From positions 124,001 through 188,000 of the forward strand of contig CM074129.1 in assembly GCA_037178625.1 (NCBI GenBank): DNA of 64,000 bases, written 5' to 3'. The notes below the pieces were generated by a model. The model saw nothing but the letters and a program-made list of their open reading frames with translations. It ran no database searches and was not told the DNA's origin. Of the stretch, positions 52,325-62,548 are shown in pieces; position 1 is the stretch's first letter, and the number at the start of each line of letters is the position of its first letter. Both the position numbers and the translations under genes were made by a program. Source of the DNA: Skeletonema tropicum. Lineage: Eukaryota > Bacillariophyta > Thalassiosirophyceae > Thalassiosirales > Thalassiosiraceae.

Positions 52325-53560
52325 TATCTATCAATCTTCGCCTTCTGTAGGTTATGTGCATCTTTGTTGAAATCAATTAGCGCTCGTTCAGTTGACTACC
52401 GCTTCAACTATTAGATATTTGCTGTACGTTATGTACATACATAAATTGTGCGTGCGGCGGCGGGAACAAGCTTCTTACTCCTAACGCTGTGAGTCACGAA
52501 TATACGGGACTAGAGCCGCTCCGAGGACGGGTATAACTCTAGCCTTCTGAAGAAGCTTGGATAGCAGTACACTTAAATCTATCGACAGTGCAGGGATAGG
52601 AAGGCCTGTTCGCAACTACTTACTTATTGGTTCGCAAAATAATCTCCTGAGTGTGTCTTATCTATTAATCATTTTTTCTGGTACTTTGTCGTTTGATCTT
52701 GCTTGAAGTTCTTGTTTACACTTTACACTTACTGGGAATTCATCATTTTTTAACGCGGGGCCTCGAACGACTCTCTCTTGGCCTCGTTCGATTCGATTTT
52801 TAAATCGAGAGAAATTACTTCTATCGCGTGGCCAATAGTAGTCTACGTAGCCAACCATTAAGACAGCCATATCTCCAAAAGCATAATCACAAGAGGATGT
52901 AGAATACATAACTACCTCATTCTCATTCGAGCGAGAAAAGATGAGAAGTGGAAAGTTCGGAACATTCTGTCAGCTTTGCCCAGGGCAGCTTTGCCTTTGC
53001 CCCAGGGTCTTCTGCATAAATCAGTGATTACTTCGCGTTTCTGGCACTCTGTAGTCTGATGTTGCTTCAAGTTCGAAACTTCTGAATAAGTATCACGGTT
53101 TCTTCGAACAGACTACAATAGAATTGGTGGTATGCAATGCTCTAGAGAGAGAGAAGAGAGATGGTCGCAACTTCATCATTCTATCATTCGACCTCAGCGC
53201 GATAATCATACACGACCTACTACTTGAGTGTTCTTCTGACATGAGTTTCTCTCATCACTTATTGCTTGTTCTTGTTCCAACAAAATATCTATGTATCTAT
53301 TATCTATTATTGGGCTTTGTCTCCTTCACTTCCTTTTATGTCTATGAGACACACAAACCCATCTCTCTATCCCTCCAACAATCAGACGTACTTTAAAAAT
53401 TTCTGATATATTATCCCTCCAACAATCATGTATGTATCTCTCCATGTCTATGTTCCACTCCTCTCAACCCATTCAATCATCAAACACTATCCACATCCAC
53501 CAACACTACTTATCAATCCACATCATATCTACACAGCATCATCCATCCACATCATAGCAT
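52325..53560. other. No supported gene
   Basis: Short frames at 52658-52909 and 53124-53396 show no motif. GTACTTTAAAAATTTCTGAT near 53387 is a C-retroposon end. GCTCTAGAGAGAGAGAAGAG near 53140 resembles the CT/GA element but is not next to a start. Confidence 0.35.
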
Positions 53561-53562
53561 AT

Positions 53563-54780
53563 CTAATAATAACCACCCTTACCAACCTCATGCCCCACAT
53601 CCTTCTTCATCGCCTTCAAATAATCCCCAATCACACGCTGCGCCGTATGAATACACGTGGCAAGCGTATACCTCAACAATTCACCATTGCGCGCCACTAT
53701 TTGATGACATAGGTGGACGTAGGATGGGTCGACTAGTGGTCTTGTGTAGTGGTTGATGCGTTGTTCGTTTGTTGTTGATGTTGTTGCTGTTTTGGTGTCT
53801 AGTAGTCGTTCAGTATTGGAATCAGCTTCTGCAGCTGTTGATACATCAGTTGTTCCATCCAACAACTTGCGCTTCTTGTTCTTGGAACCACCACCACCAA
53901 TAGTATTATTCTCTTCCACTCCTTCACAATAACCTCTCACAATCTCCACCCGTCCAACCAAAACATCCACCGCAGGACACAACACATTACTCAATCGACC
54001 ACTCACCACACTCGATATGACCTCTTGACACTGTTGTAATTCCGAATTCATGACGGATAAATTTTGTTGTGAGGCGCCGGACCGATCAACCCCCCATTGG
54101 TAGGTGGCGGAGGAGACGAGGGAGAGGAGGAGGTTGAGTTGTTCGATTGTTGTTTGGAGGGTTGAGGCGAAGGATTGGATGGGTGGATAATAGAGGTGTG
54201 TGTTGTTTGGATTGTTGGGCGATGATAATGATGATGATGAGTTGTGGTGGTCGTCAGGATTAATGTAGTCGGGAGGAACTTCTGGCAAGACAGAGGGAAG
54301 TGTATCGAGCAGTGATTTTATACGTAGCTGAATCTGTGAGAGTGACATGGGTTGGAATGATGTCGAGTTCATTGTTGAGGGATCGATTGGTTGGATGGTC
54401 GTGGCTTCGGTTTCATTGTTGTTAGTGTTGCTGCTGTCTATTCCGCCAGACCCACCGGCTGCAGCGATGACTTTGTTGGATGACGAAGATTTGGATCGCT
54501 TCTTGGTAGACGCTGCTGGCTGTTTGTTGGTTGACGCCGCTGTCTTCGTTTTGGTGATGCGATTGGCAGTGTCGATATTGATAGTAGTAGTGTTGCCGTC
54601 GGATGATGCTGATGCTGCTGAAGGAAGAGCCGCTGCCGCTGCTGCTGTAGATGATGATGATGATTGAGCACCACCTCCGCTGACAGATGATGATTTCATC
54701 GTTCTTCCTCGAGATGCAGGTGCAAATCCCGCCAGCTGGGGCGACGAATCCTTTTCCTTCTCACTGTTATTGCCGTTCAT
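53563..54780 (-). CDS. Conserved-looking helical protein with disordered N-terminus
   Basis: 405 residues from ATG 54780. The first 140 are low-complexity Ser/Ala/Thr/Asn (SSSSSTAAAAAALPSAASAS) with a basic TKKRSKSSSSNK patch. From about 145 a helical region starts: MSLSQIQLRIKSLLDTLPSV, SFASTLQTTIEQLNLLLSLV, NSELQQCQEVISSVVSGRLS. A second disordered linker with KNKKRKLLD (nuclear-type signal) precedes a final helix, SYVHLCHQIVARNGELLRYT and AQRVIGDYLKAMKKD. No enzyme motif. The helix-linker pattern recalls subunits of transcription complexes, but this is only an impression. A piggyBac element begins 54 bp upstream of the start. Confidence 0.7.
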   Translation of the reverse strand: MNGNNSEKEKDSSPQLAGFAPASRGRTMKSSSVSGGGAQSSSSSTAAAAAALPSAASASSDGNTTTINIDTANRITKTKTAASTNKQPAASTKKRSKSSSSNKVIAAAGGSGGIDSSNTNNNETEATTIQPIDPSTMNSTSFQPMSLSQIQLRIKSLLDTLPSVLPEVPPDYINPDDHHNSSSSLSSPNNPNNTHLYYPPIQSFASTLQTTIEQLNLLLSLVSSATYQWGVDRSGASQQNLSVMNSELQQCQEVISSVVSGRLSNVLCPAVDVLVGRVEIVRGYCEGVEENNTIGGGGSKNKKRKLLDGTTDVSTAAEADSNTERLLDTKTATTSTTNEQRINHYTRPLVDPSYVHLCHQIVARNGELLRYTLATCIHTAQRVIGDYLKAMKKDVGHEVGKGGYY

Positions 54781-54833
54781 TATTGCTATTTCAATGCTAC
54801 AACGATGTTATGCATGATAGATGAGAGTAGAGA

Positions 54834-57084
54834 TTGGGTTCCCTCCTGGGGCCACTAATTAGCGGAAAAACCACTAATTAGTGGTCAGTTTACGATCTCC
54901 TACGACCCCCTTATAATCACTCAAACGTTATCAAATTCAGGTGGCACCCTCTTCAATGTCTTGACAATGCGTACACCTATTATATCACGTGTTCCCTGGA
55001 GAGGGCCCAACCTATTAACGTTCAAACACAAGCCTACTGCCAATTTTGGCGAAAAAAAATTCTGCTTCCGTGTTTTTTTTTGAATGATGGCCAACTTGAA
55101 GTTGGGATACGTAGGAATTAATAAAAATAAATTCGCCACCCGTAGAACTCACCATCCCACAACACCATCACCATGGCGAAAAAGGGTGGCGTCGGAGCGA
55201 AGGGCTCTGCCTTTGCAAAGTTCTTTCACCCATCAGCACGCATCCGCCAACAGTACCAACACGACCACGCAAAGCATCGATGCCAAAATGTCGTTATTAT
55301 TGGCAAAGAGCAGCACAAAGTGCGTCAAAAAATGCAGCTTTGTTACAAATGTCGAATTCCCGACATCGATGATGGCACCGAGTTCTTTATTGTGTGCCGC
55401 AACTTTAAGGTAGAAGTTGAAGGCGCAACTAACTTTGAGGACGAGACAACGGTAGCGGCTCCCCGGTTGGCCATTAATGACCGTCTCGCCGACCGTGGAT
55501 CAGTTGCCAATCACGGCACAAACATCATTGGCGACGCCGAAGATGTCGCAAATCTTCGTGCACAAGGTATCCAGGTCGACAACGAAGATGTGCTCCCTGA
55601 AAACAATGTGCAACCACACGCGGCCGCGGCATCCAACGCTCCCCCAGTTGGAGAATGGAAAAAGCCAACCATCTGCCCAAGGAAGGCTAGTAATAATATT
55701 TCTGACATTGAAGGTAGTTGGAATCATTACAGATGGTCACAGATTGACAAAATGTCTGAGTTTGATCTCTTTCGTATGGCATTCCCAGAATGGTACCTTA
55801 TTGATGTAATGTTGCCTGAAACTAACAAATACATTGAAGGGGATGATGTTACCTTGCAGGAGTTCTATGTTTGGCTGGGATGCTTCTTCTTCATGTCGTG
55901 TTACCAAGGTGTTTCGGACCGCCGAGATTGGTGGTCTATGGAACCGATTGATATGTTCAAGGGCGCGCCCTTCCGTCTCAATGCATACATGTCACGACAA
56001 CGGCATGACAAGATCACTCAAGCAATGCGTTATACTAATGTGGAGCCTCCCTCCTTCGAGGACAAGTTTCACGATGTTCGTCAAATGATTGATGCCTTCA
56101 ATAAACACTACGAAGACGAGTACTCCCCCTCGTACATCAACTGTCTTGACGAGTCAATGGTTACTTGGTTTAATAAGTATGCCCCTGGTTTTATGATTGT
56201 CCTTCGTAAACCACACCCTCAGGGCAATGAATATCATTCTATTTGTGATGGGGATAATAATGCTCCAGTAATGTGGCGTGTGAAACTCCAAGAGGGCAAG
56301 GACCGCCCGAAGAAGCAAGATGGGTCATGGGCTTCGAGCCAATGTCCCGTCATAACAGGGCCAAGCACTGGGTGGATGATTTCAACCAAAGGAGGCACCA
56401 ACCAATTGGAATTGAAGATGCTTGGAAGACCACATGGTGGCCCCACAGGCAGTTCACATTTCTTTTAGAAGTGGCAGAGGTGAATGCTGTCAACTCTCGT
56501 TCCCGTGCAAGGAAGAAACCTGCTGAGCCCCAACTTGTTTTTCGCCGTCAATTAGCCAAGGCAATGTTGCAAAACAAGATAGACAGCCATGGCAACCTTC
56601 AATGCTCTCCTGTCCGCCCCAGCAAGCGAGCTAGAATGTCTAATGTGGTGCAACATAAGCTTCTGACCAAGCCGACGTACACTGGAATTTGGGATAATTC
56701 GAAAAATGATTGGAAGGAAGTTAACACTGCATATCTCAAGGGTAGATGCAGCACGTGCTCTAGCGAGGTCAGAACCTACTGTTCATGTAATAAGAAGGTC
56801 CTCATGTGCACTGATTGTTGGGGGATGCATAAACAACAGTGCAACAACACATTATTCTAGACCACTAATTAGTGGTCACTAAAATAGCGATTTTATGGTG
56901 TGTGTTTAGCTATCTCTGCTTCTATTAGGACGTTTTTATTCCGGATTTTTAGGTTTGAACTCTGTTATAGAGGTCTTTGGTGGTATGTTCCTTGATTGGG
57001 AGGTATTGGGAGGTGTTAGAATGTCCTCTAACTACCGCCTACGTATGACCACTAATTAGTGGTTTTGGCCAGGAGGGAACCCAA
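54834..57084 (+). mobile_element. piggyBac-like element, internally deleted
   Basis: 16-bp inverted ends TTGGGTTCCCTCCTGG (54834) and CCAGGAGGGAACCCAA (to 57084). Repeated palindrome CCACTAATTAGTGG or close variants sit near both ends (about 54853, 54871, 56862, 57048), as expected for transposase-binding sites. The usual TTAA duplication is not seen; the flanks share only GA. It carries a piggyBac transposase remnant. Confidence 0.8.
55173..56860 (+). pseudogene. piggyBac transposase, internal deletion and frameshift
   Basis: ATG 55173 (ACCATGG) opens 431 residues. After a basic N-terminus comes the piggyBac domain (PF13843-like): SEFDLFRMAFPEWYLIDVML, LQEFYVWLGCFFFMSCYQGV, DRRDWW, HDVRQMIDAFNKHY, and INCLDESMVTWFNKYAPGFM containing the first catalytic Asp. 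The frame then drifts into unrelated residues after KDRPKKQDG. In another frame, from about 56330 to 56860, the true C-terminus resumes: SRHNRAKHWVDDFNQRRHQP, TTWWPHRQFTFLLEVAEVNA and a Cys-rich zinc ribbon (CSTCSSEVRTYCSC, CTDCW). The part with the other catalytic acids is missing, so the protein cannot transpose the element. Confidence 0.85.
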
Positions 57085-58080
57085 GATGATGTAACACGGT
57101 CCGGCCAGCCTTACATTTTGGATTTTTTTTGGGTTCGCATCGATATCTGATTCCTACGTAGAAAAAAATCTGTACTGTCACAACGGTCTCGCTCACATTT
57201 TTGTTTTGACACAAAGGAGACCGAATATCTATCGCTAGAAAATATGTACGCTATTATTGTCGAAGTACTGGCCCAAAGCTGGCAACCCCCACGGTTTCCC
57301 ACTCACCAAAGGCATGGAGAGTACAGAAGTCCTGGGGGTTGCCCATTTAGGGTCCGTACTTTTTCAGCTGAGGCTATGTGCGCTCTACGATAGGAATTAT
57401 TAGTACCTGGGTTTTTCTACGAGGACAGTTTGAGTGCCCAAATCGTCGTCCACACGAGAGTTGGCCGGACCGTGGTAAGTAGCGAAATAGCTTGCAACAT
57501 GGGTGACATGAATGGCTGAAAGTAGAACACGGTTTACTGTTACAATTCGTAAGTGAAAGTTTTCCTGAGGGGCTAGCATGATAGCTATAAAGATCCCCCC
57601 TCTGGCAATCACAGCCGCCAAATATTTAGACCCCCCCTTTTAACTAGAGGGAATGATTATGTGACTATTCCGAAAGTTGGACCCCCCTCTCTGGATCAGA
57701 CTAGCCAAAATTTCCCCCGGGGGTCTGGAGTTCGCGGGGGGCGGGGGCGGGGGCGGGGTCTCTGAATCTTGATTAGCGTAGCCAGGTACATACAGGCAAC
57801 ATTGCATGCAGTGCCTCTCGCTCGCTCGATGGGGTGGAGCGCGGCAATGACAGCCATGTAAGTATCATCTATGCAGCATGTTGGTCATCTGATATCATAC
57901 GCTCCAGAAGATTTGGATGCAGCAAACGCATTGCCCATGCGTCTGCCTGGATTCTGTCAAATAAATAGCTAATGTTGAAGCGGTAATCACTGAACATTAT
58001 CCAAGCGTACTCCATCCCCCGTTTACTTTGCAAAAGCTTGAAGAATTATTTCCAGAAGGAAATCAAAGAAAGATGCACGA
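57085..58080. other. No gene; C/G-run repeat region
   Basis: TTCCTACGTA at 57151. Between about 57592 and 57765 there are spaced copies of GACCCCCCTCT/TTTCCCCCGGGG and a GGGGGC microsatellite (57735-57760). 57400-57621 on the minus strand is a 73-residue frame without motif. Confidence 0.4.
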
Positions 58081-58204
58081 CACACTTCTCATTTTGATTG
58101 CGAACAGTCCTTCCCCGTACTGGCGATGGATTGATAGAGGCTGAGTACTGCTACTGCAAATACATAATAAATAATTGCATAGGAGTAAATAGGAATGATT
58201 AAGT

Positions 58205-58984
58205 ATGGCAGAAGAACAACCACGTCTTCCCTCTTTAATGAACGATTCTCCGGCAATAAAGTCAAATTCAAGCGATACATCGTCTTCATCTTCAGAGTCG
58301 ACAGCGACAGTTCCAAATGAAGATGTATGCATATGCGGTAGCTGCATCCGCATCACTAACTTCTTGCATCTTCGCTCCCCACGTGCCGTTGATGCCGTGA
58401 CGGATGATCTTAATCTGACCAAGGAATATGTGGATGTAATGGCAATGGGTGCCCACGCCCACGCGAGAGTACCTGACAATGAGAAGACACCACTAGCTAT
58501 TTCTCAAAAGAACAGCAGTCGACCTCCACGCTATCCATCACCGCCCGAAGATGTCCAGAGCGAAAAGTTAGCCAGAACTCCGACGCAACCCCCGAAAGCA
58601 AGCGGTGACTTCGCTATTATCACCAGTCAGCCTCGATCTGCAGGTTTATCTATGCCTATACTATGGCGATCTCCACCCGAATCCGTATCTCTTCGACACT
58701 CTCACTCTCATCTGATTAGTACAGCAAATATCGACGCTCCCTTGCTTTCACTCAATTCCAGGTCATTCGCCAGAAACTTCGAAACAGTGATGCCTCCTGC
58801 TGCTGTACCTCTGATTCGCTTGAAAATGAGGCGTCGTAAAGGCACTACTACTGATCATCACGTTGATCAAGATCCAGAAACAATGGATCCACGTCAAACT
58901 ATCAATGGATTTGTTCCTCTTCAGCAGCATGACTCTGGAAGGAAGAGGGCATCTCAAGAACTTCAATTTGAGGAGAGAAAGTAA
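58205..58984 (+). CDS. Ser/Pro-rich protein, copy 2, unknown
   Basis: 259 residues from ATG 58205. It aligns from start to stop with 51463-52227, with a small insertion (CICGS, 5 residues) before IRITNFLHLRSPRAVDAVTD and a few changes elsewhere (RRRKGTTTDHHVD for RRLNGSTFHHID). The basic end GRKRASQELQFEERK is kept. Conservation of the full frame in both copies supports coding. Function unknown. Confidence 0.65.
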   Translation: MAEEQPRLPSLMNDSPAIKSNSSDTSSSSSESTATVPNEDVCICGSCIRITNFLHLRSPRAVDAVTDDLNLTKEYVDVMAMGAHAHARVPDNEKTPLAISQKNSSRPPRYPSPPEDVQSEKLARTPTQPPKASGDFAIITSQPRSAGLSMPILWRSPPESVSLRHSHSHLISTANIDAPLLSLNSRSFARNFETVMPPAAVPLIRLKMRRRKGTTTDHHVDQDPETMDPRQTINGFVPLQQHDSGRKRASQELQFEERK

Positions 58985-58992
58985 GCCTCCGC

Positions 58993-59025
58993 AAAACTAG
59001 CTAGCTAGCTAGCTAGCTACTAGCA
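58993..59025 (+). repeat. CTAG microsatellite
   Basis: AACTAGCTAGCTAGCTAGCT and following bases. The paralogous flank at 51450 has only a single AGCTAG, so the array expanded after duplication. Confidence 0.85.
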
Positions 59026-59223
59026 AGTGCAAGAGGAGACTTGTCATTATCGAGTTCAATTCTCATTTGAGAGCCCGGTCCATAACACAGACACGAAACG
59101 GGTATCACCTATACTGTTTCATATCACCTAATACGATAATAATGTGACAGAAAATTTAAAGTACCTAAGTCTGGTGGGCCTACTTCAATGATTGACACCA
59201 TCAAAATCAAACCACATGTCATA

Positions 59224-60312
59224 TCAATCAGAATCAGATGAAGCCTCCGCATGGGATAAATTGTGCCTCTCAATGGTGTCAATGAGAGAAGTAGATTCGC
59301 TTGCAAAATCTCTTTCCCAAAGTTTGTCAATGTCATTTCTTCTTTTGAGCAAGGATTCAAGCAGATTTGTATTCATCAACTGATACTTTTCCATGGTTTT
59401 ATTGACAATTTTCTCTGGATCCGGTACGAAAAAAGGCCAGCCGAATGAGCTAATCATGGTTGCCGCTAGCATCGTGTACAACGTCGGGCAAACTTTTTCC
59501 CATTTAACCTTGTGGGTGGTTTTATCCCCCATTCTTGACGAGTTCCTTTTTGCACGCCCCAATTCTTGCGTCCAAAAAGCAGAGATTCTCACTGGAACCT
59601 GTGAAGTACAGCTTTCAGTAGCTTGTTCATACTGTTGGGTCAACATGTGAAATGCATTGGACCCTTTACTGCTGAGATTTAGGGGGTCTTCTAGAACATC
59701 ATCTTCGCCTTCTTCTTCAATTACAACTACGTCGGTACCACTGCCACTGCCACTGCCCTGATCAACTGGGTCAAAATCCGCTTCACCAATTGTCGGCAGC
59801 AATGGCTGTGGCTTCGCTGGTGGTTTGTCACCAGCACTTTCATCAGCTCTTTTACACACCGCTTGCTGTTCTCTGGCCCTCAAATTGGCCATGTTGTAAA
59901 TCTTTCCCAGCGCCTTGGATGCAGATACATGAAGCCCCGCCTGACCACTAAAGTCCCAGTGCTTTGCAAAAGACTGCCAGAAAACGGAGAAGGCAGATAA
60001 CAACGCAATCGTGATATTGCAATTAGACTGGAATATCTCCGAGGCATTCTTTGCTTGGGCCAAAGTCGCTAAAGCAGCTTGAATTAGTGTAATAAGAGCA
60101 TAAGCGACAAACACAATATTTCCCCGAAAAGAGTAGTATTGGCCAGCCAGCAAATGCCTCTGTCTTGCCTTTCTGTGCCATTAAGCAAAAGAGAGACAAG
60201 TGTTAGAGAGCAATATTTTAAAGCATCTGTGTATGTTTTGTAGGTCTGTAAGTATCACATAATACGACAATAATGCCCATCATATAGACGCTCACAGTAC
60301 GTCCGACGTCAT
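59224..60312 (-). CDS. 2TM protein resembling SLATT/DUF4231 domains, two exons
   Basis: Model: exon 1 60312-60296 (MTSDVL), intron 60295-60173 (GTGAGC...CTAAC...GGCACAG) and exon 2 60172-59224, giving about 321 residues. The N-terminal domain has a basic helix KARQRHLLAGQYYSFRGN, TM1 IVFVAYALITLIQAALATLA, TM2 ITIALLSAFSVFWQSFAK, then an amphipathic helix HVSASKALGKIYNMANLRAR. This helix-2TM-helix order matches SLATT-type (SMODS/SLOG-associated) and DUF4231 proteins of bacteria, algae and large DNA viruses. An acidic linker and a C-terminal helical region (TMLAATMISSFGWPFFVPDP, LLKRRNDIDKLWERD) follow. Another start may be upstream: frame 60461-60313 reads MLPAGGIQTPSGRRATVIRS and would join in frame if one A were missing from the run at 60329-60333. 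Membrane protein; role unknown. Confidence 0.65.
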
Positions 60313-60472
60313 GTAGTCGAACTGGCGCTTTTTCTTTTGTTCTGTGGTTCCATATTTTCAGCGTCTGGTTCTTTGAGCACGGAGGATCTAATCACAGTTG
60401 CGCGTCTTCCCGAAGGAGTCTGTATTCCCCCAGCTGGTAGCATAGTAGTGCTGATTACCATCCTATCTCTTC

Positions 60473-60690
60473 AATGGCAATTTATAATTTATGAAGTAGT
60501 AAAGTGTGTAGTGGTGAGGTCGGACAATCACAATAAAGTTCGAGCAAAGCGAAGCGAGCGAACACTCTTCAACGCTCGCTCACAGCAGGGCGACAGAGGT
60601 AAGTATGAGAAACACTGGCAAGTAAGTATTCCGGTTGAATCGCTCAACTAAACGAATTCGGCCTGTTCTGGCAAGTAATCACTACTCTCT
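60473..60690. other. Upstream region of the 2TM gene
   Basis: No gene seen. The CTCTCTCTCTAG at about 60685 merges with the left end of A copy 2, which therefore sits about 230 bp above the furthest candidate start of the 2TM gene (60461). Confidence 0.35.
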
Positions 60691-60695
60691 CTCTA

Positions 60696-62237
60696 GCCGT
60701 CGTTCAGGGTAAAATGGGGACAAAAATGGGGACAAAAACACCACTTTTGAGCACGTTAGTATGGAGGGTTCCAGTGGACTTACAGCTAGTGCCGGGACAT
60801 CAAAACTTAGCTAATACCATCGCCTCAAATGTTTGGGTCGGTATTTGGTCGCTACCAGTGTTTAATCGCCTCCATTAGTGCGTCGTATGGTCATGATTGA
60901 TGTGTTGTGATACTCATCAAAAAAGCCTCAATTTTTTGTCCCCCGAAGGGGACAAAAAATATTTACTGAATTCCTACGTTGATATTCTACAGAAGCCCCT
61001 TCACTCTGGCCTCTTTTTCCTCCTCGCCTCCAATTCTGAGCTCAACAGGATGCTCTCCATGATGACCTCTGCTCCTACACCCCTAACGCCACACACGAAA
61101 CGAATACACCTATGATTATTGTCCCAAAGCTAATATCATTGGCTGTTTAATTCCGGTAGGGCTTGCTATGATTCGTTGTCTATAAAGAGAAATAATACTC
61201 ACCATTAGGTGCATAAAATCATCATATTACACTTAATTCTACTCTACTTTGGCCATGTCAGGAGCGATACACTTCATAATACGCTTCCAGTTCACTCAAT
61301 ACACATACGTAACGGTTTTGGGGCATCTTTGGCTCCTTGAAATGATTAATTGCTCTCTGTTTTATTGATTATGTGCCCTCTGGTGATTGTTATGAACTTA
61401 CTTCTCTGACATAGTGTTTGGGGGAGGTATATGTCATTATCTACCGGGAATATCACACCATTTGCCACTTATTATGTGGTTGGGACGAGGGTTGATGTTT
61501 TTTGACTTCAATGCATTGATTACTGCCCCACACACAGCGGCCAAGTGGGTGATCGGCATGCTCTCCATACACATGCCGCTGCGCAGTGAATGCGTGATGA
61601 TCTCGACTTTATGGGCAATACATCGGCTACCAAGTCACCATTACTTCGTCATAGGTATATAGTATCAGTTATTATTGCTCGGTGGCATCGTATCTGCGTC
61701 GGTGTAAATATATGAGGTCAGTTCTTCTCATGTCGACTGTGCCAATTTTGCATGTATTATGTTCACGTCGTTATACAGCCTTAGCCGTTGAGATTCAGGC
61801 CCCACCGACCTGAAAAATGGAATCAGCACAAAATTTTGGTGTGGATAGAGTGTTGGAGTTGTTGTTATTGTTTATTACATGGCCAATAATGCCATGTGAT
61901 GCATCATGGTGGGGATGCTTTTTGTGAGATGTGTGATTTTTGATTCAAAATCGCCTCGCGACGCCGATCAACGCCGATGCATCTAATTTGACACCCCCAA
62001 CATCTCGGCGTGTGGATGGAATCTGATCAACCCAAGTTGCAGATACACTCTAAACTAACTAAATGAAATATTATTGGTCTTTGAACCGGGAGGATCGGCG
62101 TAATATTGGTGTAGTAATGGCTATCACTATCGAGTGATTTTTTGTCCCCTTCGGGGGACAAAAATATTTGAGGGCCATCGCGAGTGGGGATCAAAATGGT
62201 TTTTGTCCCCTGAAGGGGACAAAAACTGAACGACGGC
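60696..62237 (+). mobile_element. A-family element copy 2, complete (1542 bp)
   Basis: Ends GCCGTCGTTCAG (60696) and CTGAACGACGGC (to 62237) are exact inverted repeats flanked by TA (60694-60695, 62238-62239). Inside the left end is GGGGACAAAAATGGGGACAA; palindromes GTCCCCCGAAGGGGAC (about 60941), GTCCCCTTCGGGGGAC (about 62144) and GTCCCCTGAAGGGGAC (about 62206) follow. Copies 1 and 3 have AGCCCC/GGGGCT at the same places. The central 1 kb is homologous to copies 1, 3 and 4, with frames broken, so no protein is claimed. This is the reference copy for the family's length. Confidence 0.85.
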
Positions 62238-62260
62238 TAGAGAGACACCAGTGTAGTCAG

Positions 62261-62544
62261 CTACAGGGGTCAAAAAACAAAAAACGTGAATTACAGAAAA
62301 AGTGTCTAACGATATTGAGCGAACAGCTAGCATTTTCTGATGTGACAGTGAAAAAGTCATCTTCCCGCCCGAATTTGGTAGGAGTAGCTACTGTAGGAAT
62401 CGTAGTACGTGTACGTAGAAAAACTTTGCAGGCTTATTCTCTCTCCTCCACAAAATGCGGGAAGCATTTTTTGGGTGTGTACCAATTCCTACAATTTTGT
62501 GTACGTAGCGAAGAGGTGTTAGACACCTTTTTTGACCCCTGTAG
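62261..62544 (+). mobile_element. B-family MITE copy 2, complete
   Basis: 284 bp with exact 17-bp inverted ends CTACAGGGGTCAAAAAA and TTTTTTGACCCCTGTAG, a second inner inverted pair GTGTCTAAC/GTTAGACAC, and TCAG flanks (62257-62260, 62545-62548; GTAGTCAG if the overlap with the TIR is counted). CAGGGG at the ends recalls hAT elements. The copy at 37596 is nearly identical, indicating recent movement. It lies 23 bp from the end of A copy 2. Confidence 0.85.
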
Positions 62545-62548
62545 TCAG

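Noticed and set aside
57592..57765. Spaced C-run/G-run blocks as a possible CRISPR-like or quadruplex array
   Set aside because: Units are irregular in length and spacing, and the host is eukaryotic. Only low-complexity sequence can be claimed.
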